Shown here in pieces: positions 46,203-58,763 of a DNA stretch of 64,000 bases; positions within the stretch are counted from its first letter, which is position 1, and every line of letters begins with the position of its first letter. Source of the stretch: Methylobacterium sp. WL1 (GTDB lineage: Bacteria; Pseudomonadota; Alphaproteobacteria; Rhizobiales; Beijerinckiaceae). Where the stretch lies: NCBI RefSeq assembly GCF_008000895.1, contig NZ_CP042823.1, positions 2,173,001-2,237,000 of the forward strand. Reading direction: 5' to 3'. The notes beneath the pieces are model-generated. The model ran no database searches and was not told the origin of the DNA. It worked only from the letters and a program-made list of their open reading frames with translations. The position numbers were made by a program, and so were the translations under genes.

Positions 46203-47237
46203 CTATCTCAACGCGCAACAATAGACCTCGCACTCGCCCTTCCCCTTGAGGGCGACCTTGCCGACGGGACGGATCGCGCCGCCATCCTGCACCCGGGTCG
46301 AGGCCTCCTCCGACAGGTGGACGGCGCATCCGTCGCCGAGCGCACAGAGGCGGGCGGCGACGTTCACGGTGTCGCCCCAGAGATCGAAGGTGAACTTGGA
46401 CCGGCCGACGATGCCGCCGACGACGGAACCGATGTGGATGCCGGCGCGGATCCGCCAGCCGGTCGGCCCGTCACCCGCGATGGCGACCATGTCCCGGGCG
46501 CAGCGCACCGCCGCGGTCACCGGGTCGGCGTGGGGCGACAGCAGGTTGGCGGTCGCCATGAAGGCGTCGCCGATCGTCTTGATCTTCTCCATGCCGTGCG
46601 TGTGGGCCACCACCTCGAACGCCTCCGCGAGGCGCTGAACCTCGGCGACCACGGCTTCGGGGCCTTGGGTGTGGCACCACGCCGTGAATCCCACGAGATC
46701 GATGAACAGCACCGCGACATCGTCGAAGAGCCGGGGCTTGACCTGCCCGGTGGTCATCAATTCGCTCACCGCCGCCACGGGCAGGATCGCGTGGAGCAGG
46801 TCGTCGGCGCGCTTGCGCTGCCGCTCGATGGTTTCGAGATGCGCCATCTCCCGGTCGTGGAGCCGCTTCCGGTCCAGGCACGCGCGGATCCGGGCTTCGA
46901 GCAGCACCGGCTCGAAGGGCTTCGGCAGGTAATCCTCGGCCCCCATCTCGATGCAGCGCACGATGCTGCTGATCTCGGTCAGCGCCGAGATCATGACCAC
47001 CGGGGTATGGCGCAGCCGCTCGTGCGCCTTGATGCGGTCGAGTACGGCGTAGCCGTCGAGGATCGGCATCATCACGTCGAGCAGGACCAGATCGAACGGC
47101 TCCGCGTTCAGCAGATCGAGGGCCGCGCGCCCGTTGGCGGCCCGGACGCTCGCATGGCCGAGAAGCTCCAGTTCCTGCTCCAGCAGGTCGAGGTTGAAGG
47201 CTTCGTCGTCGACGATGAGGATGCGCGCTGGGTCCAC
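46203..47237 (-). CDS. Receiver-class III adenylate cyclase
   Basis: This is a 344-residue response regulator with a cyclase output. The receiver (1-125) has IVDDE, the phospho-acceptor Asp54 in LVLLDVMMP and Lys in DYLPKPFEP. The catalytic domain (about 170-344) has metal-binding Asp in DVAVLFIDLVGFT and KTIGDAF. The Lys in EKIKTIGD and the Asp in FDLWGDTVNVAARL are the adenine-specifying and transition-state positions, so cAMP rather than cGMP is the expected product. It is last in an apparent phosphorelay operon behind a single receiver and a hybrid kinase. Confidence 0.92.
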   Translation of the reverse strand: MDPARILIVDDEAFNLDLLEQELELLGHASVRAANGRAALDLLNAEPFDLVLLDVMMPILDGYAVLDRIKAHERLRHTPVVMISALTEISSIVRCIEMGAEDYLPKPFEPVLLEARIRACLDRKRLHDREMAHLETIERQRKRADDLLHAILPVAAVSELMTTGQVKPRLFDDVAVLFIDLVGFTAWCHTQGPEAVVAEVQRLAEAFEVVAHTHGMEKIKTIGDAFMATANLLSPHADPVTAAVRCARDMVAIAGDGPTGWRIRAGIHIGSVVGGIVGRSKFTFDLWGDTVNVAARLCALGDGCAVHLSEEASTRVQDGGAIRPVGKVALKGKGECEVYCCALR

Positions 47238-47299
47238 GGGTCTCGCTCTCTCCGGGCCGATGCCACTCTGGGCTGAAGCCTCTCTGGGGCCGCCCGCGC

Positions 47300-47659
47300 T
47301 CAGTCGAGCCAGTGTTGCAGCTTGGCGAACAGCAGGTCCTCGTCGACGGGCTTCGTCATGAAGTCGTCGCAGCCCGCCGCCTTGGCCTTGTCGGCGTCGC
47401 CGCTCATCGCGTTGGCGGTGATCGCGATGACGGGAATGCCGGCCGTCGCCGGGTCGGCCTTGATCCGCCGCGTCGCCTCCCAGCCGTCGATGACCGGCAG
47501 CGAGAGGTCCATCAGGATCAGGTCCGGGGTGTGGCTCGCGGCCATCGCGACGCCGGCGGCGCCGTCGACCGCCATAACGAGCGCGTAGTCGTCCTCCAGG
47601 AGCTGCATCAGCAGGTCGCGGTTGAGCGCGACGTCTTCGACGATGAGGATGGTCTTCAT
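47300..47659 (-). CDS. Single-domain response regulator
   Basis: This is a 119-residue stand-alone receiver (CheY/DivK type) with IVEDVALNRDLL, the phospho-acceptor Asp in LILMDLSLPVIDGW near residue 51 and Lys in DFMTKPVD near residue 103. It has no output domain. Its place between the hybrid kinase and the receiver-cyclase suggests it relays or competes for phosphoryl groups in that system. Confidence 0.94.
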   Translation of the reverse strand: MKTILIVEDVALNRDLLMQLLEDDYALVMAVDGAAGVAMAASHTPDLILMDLSLPVIDGWEATRRIKADPATAGIPVIAITANAMSGDADKAKAAGCDDFMTKPVDEDLLFAKLQHWLD

Positions 47660-47729
47660 CCGCCGACCTCCTCGGAGGCTGCGTGCGGGCGATCCAGCGG
47701 TCCTGCCGCGGCCTTTCCGATGGCAGCGC

Positions 47730-50652
<2,923 letters not shown>

Positions 50653-51026
50653 GAACCCGCGTCATCGATCCATGACATCGAAGCGCGATATCAAGTCACT
50701 TTGGAGTGGGGATCCGGAAATCACAATACCGAACGGTTTCTCCATGCGGACTATCGTGAGTCTGCTGTCAGTTTACTGATCTGTTTTCTGGGTTGATGGG
50801 TATGGTTCCGGATCGGCCGCCGTATCCGAGCGGTGACGGTCGCCGGTCGTGCCGCTGTAATGACGCGGTGGATGGATCGAGACGCTCGGAATGGGGGGCC
50901 TCGCCCACCCATGCCTCCCGCTGCCGATGCTCGGTCAGGGGTGACGAGCGTTATGCCACGACGCGCGCGGGGCGACCGGCGTCGCCGACCTTGTGCGCCA
51001 TCGGACCGGATCGCCGGCCCTAACAT
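50653..51026. other. Intergenic upstream of the hybrid kinase
   Basis: This is 374 bases with an AT-richer part at about 50690-50790, likely the kinase promoter on the minus strand. Short ORFs here have no family features. Confidence 0.5.
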
Positions 51027-51233
51027 TCAAAGGTGCTGCACATCGATCTTCGGGCGGCGGCTCACTCGGGCAACGATCCGCGACCAGAGCCGGTGCGAGG
51101 CTTCGTGCGCACGGGCCGCACGCAGCATCACACCCAGCGACAGGCTCAGCACGCTCGCCAAGAGCAGCAGAGGCCTGGAGGGTGGCATCTCAGCCTCGGC
51201 GTAGTCGTACCAGAGCGGGTTGTCGTCCTGCAT
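51027..51233 (-). CDS. Small single-helix protein after the sugar transferase
   Basis: This is a 68-residue product from the ATG at 51233, starting 28 bases after the sugar transferase stop on the same strand. An acidic N-terminus (DDNPLWYDYAEAEM) is followed by a membrane helix (LLLLASVLSLSLGVML) and a basic His/Arg-rich tail (RAARAHEASHRLW). Its operon position suggests a role with the glycosyl-1-phosphate transferase. No family is recognised. Confidence 0.5.
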   Translation of the reverse strand: MQDDNPLWYDYAEAEMPPSRPLLLLASVLSLSLGVMLRAARAHEASHRLWSRIVARVSRRPKIDVQHL

Positions 51234-51261
51234 GGCGTGGTCCCTCGGCGGCACGGCCACG

Positions 51262-52038
51262 CTACTTGCTGCCGCGCTGGGCGAGCACGGCCGGGACGGT
51301 GCGCAGCATGATCGCGATGTCCCGGCGCAGGCTCCAGCGGCTGGCGTAGTCCAGGTCGAGCGCCACGCGCTCGGCGTAGCTGGTGTCGGAGCGGCCCGAG
51401 ACCTGCCACAGGCCGGTGACGCCGGGCGGCACGGCAAAGCAGGTCGCGAACGCCCGGCCGTAGCGGGCGACCTCGGCCTGCACGATCGGGCGCGGCCCGA
51501 CCAGGCTCATCTCGCCGCGCAGGACGTTCCACAGCTGCGGCAGCTCGTCGAGCGAGGTCTTGCGCAGCACCTGGCCGATGGCGGTGATGCGCGGATCGTC
51601 GGAGAGCTTGTGCGTGGCGGCCCACTCGGCCCGGGCGCCAGCGCTGGCGGCCAGGTGCGCGGCCAGCACGCCCTCGCCGTCCGTGACCATCGAGCGGAAC
51701 TTCAGGCAGCCGAAGCTGCGCCCGTCCCGGCCGAGCCGCATGTGCCGGAAGATCGGCGCCTTGCAGTCGCCGGCCCAGACCAGCACGGCGATCAGCAGCA
51801 TCAGCGGCAGCAGCAGGAACAGCGCGGCCGCCGCCACCCCGATGTCGAGCCCGCGCTTGGCCGCCCAATCCAACCGAAGCCCACGCGCCACGAACGGCGT
51901 CTCCGGCAGAGCGGCCTCAGCCGCCTCGCCCACCTGCCCGAGCGTGAGTTCGGCCGTCACGGCGCAGCCGCCGCCAAGCGCGCCCGGATGAGCCGAGAAA
52001 TCGGCCGCCCCCCGTCGCTGTAATGCACTCTGCAGCAT
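51262..52038 (-). CDS. Exopolysaccharide-type undecaprenyl-phosphate sugar transferase
   Basis: This is a 258-residue bacterial sugar transferase (ExoY/WcaJ C-terminal type) that would load the first sugar-1-phosphate onto undecaprenyl phosphate. A membrane helix (RGLDIGVAAAALFLLLPLML) near residue 65 precedes the catalytic part with LKFRSMVTDGE, RKTSLDELPQLWNVLRGEMS and VGPRPIVQAEV. The N-terminal 55 residues are variable. I chose the ATG at 52038. Other EPS genes are not adjacent; the GH16 glycanase lies about 11 kb away. Confidence 0.92.
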   Translation of the reverse strand: MLQSALQRRGAADFSAHPGALGGGCAVTAELTLGQVGEAAEAALPETPFVARGLRLDWAAKRGLDIGVAAAALFLLLPLMLLIAVLVWAGDCKAPIFRHMRLGRDGRSFGCLKFRSMVTDGEGVLAAHLAASAGARAEWAATHKLSDDPRITAIGQVLRKTSLDELPQLWNVLRGEMSLVGPRPIVQAEVARYGRAFATCFAVPPGVTGLWQVSGRSDTSYAERVALDLDYASRWSLRRDIAIMLRTVPAVLAQRGSK

Positions 52039-52643
52039 AGTTCCGACCTCTCGACGGCGACGTTCGCCTTGGGTATTGGTTGGATGGTTAATCAATCATT
52101 ACGTCTAAAAATGGGTAAATCACGGATGTCGATATGAGACTAGAGCCAATATTTAGTTCAAATGGTACTTAGTTAACTGGTCTAAGGCCGCATACGTAGT
52201 TGGGCGATGCGCGTTGCAGGAAATCTGTTCCCCGCCCGCTTCCAAGCGGGTTCAGCGGCCAAAACCTACGTAGTTTCGTCTCATAGAGACCCGTCTGGCC
52301 GGATCGATCGTACGCGACACAGTCACGGATGCCTCGGACGGCATCACCCACGTCGAGCGAGACCCATCGGTCGGGTGCGCTACGAGTACATCGGCAGAAA
52401 GACCTGTCCTCGCATCACGAGACCGAGCTGGTCGATTGCGATCCGTCGGTCGTGGGCGAACCCGTGGTGCCGCCCGCGTCAGCGCCACGCCATATCCCTG
52501 ATCGCTCGGGCTACGGGCGGCGTGAAGCCCGATGCCGGCAAGGTTCGGCACGCGGCCCGTCGCGCGCACTGAGACATCGGCCGACGGGATCGAAGCTACG
52601 CCTCGATGACCGATCACACCGATCTGCCGTATGCTGGGCGCGA
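52039..52643. other. AT-richer upstream region of the sugar transferase
   Basis: This is 605 bases without a credible gene. The part at 52080-52200 is markedly AT-rich (for example tggttaatcaatcattacgtct) and is likely the transferase promoter and control region. ORFs across 52207-52643 lack family features. Confidence 0.5.
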
Positions 52644-52910
52644 TCACGCTTGAGCCACCGGTGCACAATAGAAAATGCCGCCGGTCTCCCCGATGATCTC
52701 CACGACCCAGTCCCAGGTGGAATCGCAACGGGCGGCCCCGGTCTTACGGCACGCTGCAGCGACCCGGTCGGCGACGCTCATCGCCTCGTCGAAGACCTGG
52801 GTCTCCAGGACGAAAGGGGCGCACCGGATCTTTGTGGTTGAAGACTTGATCTGTAATTTAAACACGATGTCTGGCCGCATATGAAACCAAAGACGATGCA
52901 ATGACCGCAT
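52644..52910 (-). CDS. Hypothetical small protein
   Basis: This product has 88 residues from 52910, or 78 from the ATG at 52880 (MRPDIVFKLQ). The sequence mixes beta-like and helical parts (CAPFVLETQVFDEAMSVADR, DSTWDWVVEIIGETGG) and has three cysteines. It has no signal peptide or membrane helix. A tRNA-like remnant lies immediately upstream. No family is recognised, and whether it is real is moderately uncertain. Confidence 0.45.
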   Translation of the reverse strand: MRSLHRLWFHMRPDIVFKLQIKSSTTKIRCAPFVLETQVFDEAMSVADRVAAACRKTGAARCDSTWDWVVEIIGETGGIFYCAPVAQA

Positions 52911-53086
52911 AGGCGGTTATGCACAGGTCCGCAGTGCCCTTACAGACACTGTAACCCGCCAAGCTAACCAATTGAGCCGGGAAAAACGGCAGGACAAAAG
53001 AACGGGACACCGAGACAAACGCTGGCGGGTCGGGGCCTGAAAGGGACCCGGCCTCGACAGCGTCGCCGGTCCGATCCGAGATAGGG

Positions 53087-54403
53087 CTACCGCGAACGGT
53101 CCGGCCTAGACGGCGCCCGAACGGTGCCGCCGACTAGGGCGAGGACAGACCCAAGCGCCGAGACGGGGATGAAGACGGTCAGCATCGCCAGCCCGACGCC
53201 CTCGGTGCCGAAGACACGATCGTTGAGAACGCCGACGAGGACGGGACCGAGACCGAAGGCGATCAGCGTGACGCCGGACACGAAGAGCGCATTGACGCGC
53301 CCGCGAAACGCTCTCGGTGTTAGGATTTGAAGCCTGGCCAATATGGGTGCGCTGGTCATGCCGAGAAGCGCCACCAGAGCGGTCAACGCCGTCAAGGACA
53401 CGCTCAGGTCGGAGGCGAGCGCCGTCACGGCGACCGTGGGACCCGTCAGGGCGAGAGCGGCCGCGAGGATGAGAGATCCGGGCCTGCGTCGTCCGCGCGC
53501 GCGCCAGCGGTCGAGCAGCCGGCCGGCCGTGAGATGCCCGGCCGGCGCCGCGACGAGAACCAGCAGGCCGATCCGTATACCACTCTCGGCCGGCGTGAGA
53601 TGATGCACCCGCACGTAGAAGGTCGGGATCCAGGCCGTCAGCGTCTGTCCGATCAGGACGGCCGCGACGGCGGTCCCGAAGAGCGGCAGATACTGCGCGC
53701 GCCGCCGATGCATCCACGCCCACAGCCGTGCGTCGCGCGCTGGCGGCGCGGGTGACGGTTCAACGATGCTGAGGGCGCCGACGAGCAGCAGGACGTTGGG
53801 GAGGCAGGCCAGGACGAACAGGGCGCGCCATGGCGGCAGGGCGGCCTCCATCCCGGGAATCCGGAACCCGCCGTTCAGGGTCATCCAAGCCAGCACCGTC
53901 CCGCCCAGCAGGAGGGCGGAACTGCGCCCGATGCTTCCGCCGGCCGTAAACCACGAGATGCCCCGTCCGAGCCGATGCCTCGGCAAACGATCGGACAGGA
54001 GCGAGAGCGCGACGGGCGTGATCGCCGCCTGGCCGAGGCCGAGGAGCGCGCGGGCACCGAGGAGCAGCACGAAGGTGTCTGCGAGTCCGCACGCGAAGGT
54101 CGCCGCGCCCCACACGACGAGGCTGGCGACTAGCAGCGCACGCCGATGGCCGCGATCCGCGAGGACACCCATGCCGGGCATGGCGAGCGCGTTCACCAGC
54201 GCGAAGGCGGACCCTTGAACCAGTCCGAGTTGCGCATCGCTGAGCCCGAGATCCACCTTCAGGGGCTGCGCCACGAGGGTGATCAGGAAGCGATCGCCGA
54301 AGGCGACCAGCTGGACCGCCGCGAGCAGCAGGACCAGCGGCAGTCCATCCCGGTCGCGCCAGGCGCGACCGGGCCGAGTGCTTCCCTCCTGGACGGCCCG
54401 CAT
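53087..54403 (-). CDS. MFS transporter
   Basis: This is a 438-residue major-facilitator transporter with about 12 membrane helices. The loop 2-3 motif is visible as GVLADRGHRRALL near residue 80. The first half carries FGDRFLITLVAQPLKVDLGLSDAQLGLVQG, which is typical of sugar-acid/anion or siderophore-type MFS proteins. The start codon overlaps the AraC stop (ATGA), so the two are one operon. Divergence from a TonB-dependent receptor suggests the transporter handles the same ligand in the inner membrane. The ligand is unknown. Confidence 0.92.
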   Translation of the reverse strand: MRAVQEGSTRPGRAWRDRDGLPLVLLLAAVQLVAFGDRFLITLVAQPLKVDLGLSDAQLGLVQGSAFALVNALAMPGMGVLADRGHRRALLVASLVVWGAATFACGLADTFVLLLGARALLGLGQAAITPVALSLLSDRLPRHRLGRGISWFTAGGSIGRSSALLLGGTVLAWMTLNGGFRIPGMEAALPPWRALFVLACLPNVLLLVGALSIVEPSPAPPARDARLWAWMHRRRAQYLPLFGTAVAAVLIGQTLTAWIPTFYVRVHHLTPAESGIRIGLLVLVAAPAGHLTAGRLLDRWRARGRRRPGSLILAAALALTGPTVAVTALASDLSVSLTALTALVALLGMTSAPILARLQILTPRAFRGRVNALFVSGVTLIAFGLGPVLVGVLNDRVFGTEGVGLAMLTVFIPVSALGSVLALVGGTVRAPSRPDRSR

Positions 54404-55413
54404 CAGTACAGCTCGGCGACCCAGCGCGCGAGGACCGGGTCGGGGGCGACCCCGTCTTTCGCTCCGGTCGAACGGGCCTGCCGGATCTCCGTGCGGAACC
54501 GGCCCGGCGGCGCGCCGTAGGCACCCGCGAAGACGCGGCTGAAATGGCTTTCGTTGGCGAACCCGTGCTCATGCGCCAGGCTGGCCAGGGGGCGATCCTC
54601 GCCGGGCCGCAGCAGGGCCTTCCGCACCGCCTCCAGCCGGCGCTGCTGGATGTAGCGCGCGATGCCGCCGTCCACGCCGAAAACCTTGTAGAGGGCCGAG
54701 CGCGACATCCCGATTCCGGTCGCGACAGCCTGCACGTCGAGCCCTGCGTCCATCAGGTGGGCCCCGATGAACGCTTCCGCCCGCGCTCGACGCACGGGGT
54801 CGGCCGCCTCGTGCGAGAGCGCCCGGTCCGTGATCGGCAGGTTGGCGAGGCCGAGGCCCAGGAGCTCCGTCACGGCGCGCGCCGCATGGCCGGTGCCGTC
54901 CGGCGGCAACGTCGCCACCCGCCGGACGAACGAGGCCAGAAAGTCGGAGAGCAACCCGGCCGCGGCCGCCGGCAGGATCGCCCCGTGGATGTGATCGATG
55001 GTCCCGAGCACGCTCCGCACGTGCTCGCGCGCCAACTGCACGGAGATGAGCCGGGCGCGCTCCATCTGCGATCGGTGCGGCCGCGAGGTGTCGACGATCA
55101 TGACCTCGCCGGGACTGAGCCGCCGCTCGTCCTCGATCGGACCCGACACCAGTTCTCCGGAGAGGAGGAGGTGCAGAGCGAAATGGTCGAAGCCGTCGCG
55201 TCGGACGCGCGCGGCGTCCCGGCTGTGCCGAAGGCCGCTGATCTGACGATCGAACACGATCATCCTGGGCTCTCGCACGATCCGGACGCTGGCGTGGAAA
55301 CAGCCGTCGGTGCGCGTGACGTCGGTGCCCGAGCTGTAGAGCCGCCGATACGCTTCGAAGCTGCCGCAGTCTGTGGCGGCGCGCGCGTCAAAGGTCAGCG
55401 CTTCGACAGGCAT
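54403..55413 (-). CDS. AraC-family transcriptional regulator
   Basis: This is a 336-residue regulator. The N-terminal half (about 1-200) resembles the AraC_binding_2 sensor fold. The C-terminal half has the double helix-turn-helix: IGMSRSALYKVFGVDGGIARYI near residue 245 and LASLAHEHGFANESHFSRVF near residue 290. I chose the ATG at 55413 (MPVEALTF); the frame stays open another 99 codons, but that part is Arg-rich and unlike the family. It is the first gene of the AraC-MFS operon and probably controls the divergent TonB receptor. Confidence 0.92.
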   Translation of the reverse strand: MPVEALTFDARAATDCGSFEAYRRLYSSGTDVTRTDGCFHASVRIVREPRMIVFDRQISGLRHSRDAARVRRDGFDHFALHLLLSGELVSGPIEDERRLSPGEVMIVDTSRPHRSQMERARLISVQLAREHVRSVLGTIDHIHGAILPAAAAGLLSDFLASFVRRVATLPPDGTGHAARAVTELLGLGLANLPITDRALSHEAADPVRRARAEAFIGAHLMDAGLDVQAVATGIGMSRSALYKVFGVDGGIARYIQQRRLEAVRKALLRPGEDRPLASLAHEHGFANESHFSRVFAGAYGAPPGRFRTEIRQARSTGAKDGVAPDPVLARWVAELY

Positions 55414-56096
55414 GAATCGGCGTCTCTCCCGGACGGTTGAGGCAAGGATCTCGGTCGGATCGCGACTGCGAGCGCGGCCAAGCACGCGCTCGCAGCGGTC
55501 CCATAGATCCCCGCCCAGGTGCGGCGACCGCACTGCGATACGAGCGACGGTTCGAATGGTTCCTGGGATGCCAAGCGGCCCAACCCGACGCAAGGGCGTC
55601 GGCAGCGTCCTCGCGCAACCTTGATTTCGCGCCTCCCGAACGGCCGACCTGCCAGACCCGGCCGTAACAGGCCCCACGCCAGCCGCGGTCACAATCTGGT
55701 GACTTCGCAACCGCGGACCGTAAGCGATTGGCGAGCCGTGGTCCCCCGCGTTCGAGCCGCTGACTTGCCGACCTTGCAGCGGGATCCACGCCGGAGACCG
55801 CGACCGCGCCGCGGCGAACGCAGGAAGCCGCCCGCAAAGACCGTACGATCCGGACCGTCGCTGCTCGACGGTAAAGTCGATATCGGGCCAATCTCAATCT
55901 CGGGCCGTAGTGCTGACCGTTTTCACATGTTACGCCCGTGTCATCGACTGTGCCTCGATGCACGCGCAGCGCCTTTCGCCATCCGGCATCCACTCGAGAC
56001 GTCGGCTGGAGCCGTGGCGCCGAACCGGTATCCACTTCGGCGGCGCGCGCTCCAGGCCTACATCGTCATGTGCGTGACCGACGGCTCTCCGACGCC
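55414..56096. other. Divergent control region between araC-type and TonB-receptor genes
   Basis: This is 683 bases with no credible gene. The ORFs in it are extensions of the flanking genes or antisense. Promoters in both directions and AraC sites are expected. I see no clear Fur-box-like palindrome. Confidence 0.5.
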
Positions 56097-58400
56097 ATGA
56101 CCCGCCACCGTGCAGCCTGTGGCGTCATCGCGCTTCTCGCGGCTTCCCTGCCGTGCACGGGCGCAGGCGCCGCACCGGCGGCCCGTGCCCTCGTCCTGGA
56201 TGAACTATCCGTCGTCGGCGACGCGAACCCGTCCGCCGACGATTTCGCATCCAGGCCCCGGCTGGACGACCGAGCCCGGCCAATCCGCGAGTCGGCCGGA
56301 GCGACGATGACCCACCTGGGCGCGATTGCGTATCGGCCCGCCGCCGACATCGGACAGGTCCTGATCGACAGTCCCGGCGTCACGGTCCGTCAGGGGACGG
56401 GAGGCCGCGACGTCATCGTGTCGATCCGCGGCAGCAATGCCCGGTCGACGGGCACGAACAGGAACATCGTCGTCGTGGAAGACGGCTTCTCCCTGACACA
56501 ACCGGACGGTGTTTCCCGCTTCGATCTGACCGACCCGCATGCCTACAGCCGCATCGACGTGTTCCGCGGACCGCAATCGGCGTTGTTCGGCAATTACGCC
56601 ACGGGGGGCGCCATCGCATTCCAGACCCGGACCGGCCGCGAGATCGACGGCTACGAGATCGGCACCGACGCCGGCAGCTTCGGATACCGCAACACCTATT
56701 TCACCGTGGGCGACGCCAGCGGGCCGTTCGAGATCAGCCTGTTCGCCAGCGATGTCCGCGCCAACGGCTATCAGGATCATTCGAGCTACGACACGCAGAC
56801 GATAAACCTCTTGGCGAACTATACCCCGACCCCGGACAATCGCTTTACTTTGAAGGTCATCGACAACACGCTCAACGCGAACCTCGCGGCCCGCTCGTCT
56901 CTGGCGCAGTACCGGATCAACCCCTACTAGCGCGGCTGCGCGGCAGCCGCGACCGCTGCGCCGGGCTGCACGACGGTCGCCTACTTCGTCAACGGCGCTT
57001 TCGGACCGATGGCGTCGGTCACAGCGAGCGAAGCGGCCTTGTTGCGCGCCGACCAGCGTTCGGTGGTGGCCGCGCGCTGGGAGCACGACCTCGACGCGTC
57101 CACCACTCTGCGCACGCAGCTCGGTTTCGATGAGCGAGACTTCAATCAGCCGTTCTCGACGGCGGCCCCGCGCGGATCGTACCCGGCCTGGAATTTCCTC
57201 ACCGACCTGAGGCGACAGGATACGCTGTTCGGGCTCCCGGCGGTCGGCTACGCGGCACTCACCTACAACACGATCGACGGCCACGCGGCTATCTTCAACA
57301 GGGTGCCTTACGGCGGCCCACGCCTGGGAGCCCTCGTCGGCGATCAGCGCACCGTGCAGGACAATCTCGGCGGGCGGGCGCGGATCGAGCTGGCGCTCGG
57401 AGAGCACTGGACGGCTGTGGCGGGTTTCGGCGTCGAGCGTACGGTCATCACCGGGCAGAACAACGCCTTCTCGACCAGCGCCGCCGGCACGGTCGGCACG
57501 GTCGTGCGCGTGGATCGCAGCTTCCTGAATGTCGCGCCCGAGTTGGCGCTGGTGTTCAGCCCCGTTCGCGAATGGCAAATCCGCGCCCGGGCCGCCATCG
57601 GCTACGGGACGCCTGCGGCGACCAACCTGTTCATCACACCCGCGGGGCAACCGGGCGACAACGTGCAGCTTCAGGCCCAGAGAAACCTGGGATTTGACCT
57701 CGAGGTGAACTGGGCCCCCGCACCAGACCTGCAGTTGTCCGTCACCGGCTTCTACGAACTGTTCCGCAACGAACTGCTCTCGCAGTCACCAGGGGCCGGC
57801 CTGCTGCCCTATGTCTTCAATGCTCCGGCCTCGGAACACCGAGGTGTCGAGGTCGGCGGCCGCTGGATTTCACCAGACGGCTGGCGCGCCACATTGGCTT
57901 ACACCCACGACGACCAAGTCTACACCAGCTTCGTGGAGCGACTCAGCGCCGGGACACGGGCCGCCCGCTTCGACCGTGCCGGCAACCACATCCCCGGCGT
58001 GCCCGCGGACGCAGCCTTGATCCGGCTCGGCTACGAGCAGACGCATGGGCCGTGGGCGGGCGTGGGCCTGTTCGCCGAGTCGGTCTACCAGAGCAGCTTC
58101 TTCATCGACAACGCGAACCTGCTGAAAGCGTCCGGCTTTGCCGTCGTCAACCTCAACCTGCACTACGACCGGGCCATGACGGGCAGCGCGGACATGGGTT
58201 TCGCCCGGCGGCTGAGCCTTTACCTCGAGATGCGCAACCTGCTCGATCGGGTCTACACCAACTCAGCACAGAACCTGGCCGATACGATCGACGCCAAGAC
58301 CGGTCTTCAGAACGGAGCGGGCATCCTCGCCCGGACGACAGGATCGATCTTCGCCGGCGCCCCACGCACGCTCGTGGGAGGTCTGAAGCTCGCGTTTTGA
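56097..58400 (+). pseudogene. TonB-dependent receptor interrupted by an in-frame amber codon
   Basis: This is an outer-membrane TonB-dependent receptor, 768 codons from the ATG at 56097. It has a signal peptide (CGVIALLAASLPCTGAGA), a TonB-box-like LDELSVVG, and a plug domain with VTVRQGTGGRDVIVSIRG and VFRGPQSALFGNYATGGAI. The beta-barrel ends in the expected aromatic residue (LVGGLKLAF). Codon 278 is TAG (56928-56930), and reading continues in the same frame with RGCAAAA and the barrel strands. CAG to TAG is the simplest change. As printed, a plug fragment of 277 residues would be made. Confidence 0.88.
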
Positions 58401-58556
58401 AGCCTCGACGGATCGAGCGGTCATGCGCTCAACCTGCTCCGGGAGCGGGGCGAGGCATACCTCCTTGTCCATCTCGGACCACGGACCTCCCGAGCGAACC
58501 CGGACGGATCCGACAAGAGCCGGAGAATCAACGGTCGGCTGAGAAGCACAGGAATT

Positions 58557-58631
<75 letters not shown>

Positions 58632-58646
58632 CCGTGGGCCGGGGGC

Positions 58647-58675
58647 TGTCTAGACGGGCAGCCCCGGCGTGGCAA
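58647..58675 (-). promoter_or_regulatory. Promoter of tRNA-Gln
   Basis: On the minus strand TTGCCA (58675-58670), a 17-base spacer and TAGACA (58652-58647) place the start just before the tRNA gene, only about 16 bases upstream of the -10 end. The architecture is the same as that of the two other tRNA promoters. Confidence 0.65.
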
Positions 58676-58763
58676 GCGGTCGTTCGGGCGCGAACGGCGG
58701 GGTTCGAGCCTGTGGCGCGCGGGGATGGCTAGCTGTGTGCCTGGCCCCGTGGCCCTGGGGCCG

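Noticed and set aside
55414..55710. Upstream extension of the AraC-family gene by 99 codons
   Set aside because: The extension is Arg-rich and unlike AraC proteins. The ATG at 55413 has a gggagag site and gives the usual family length.
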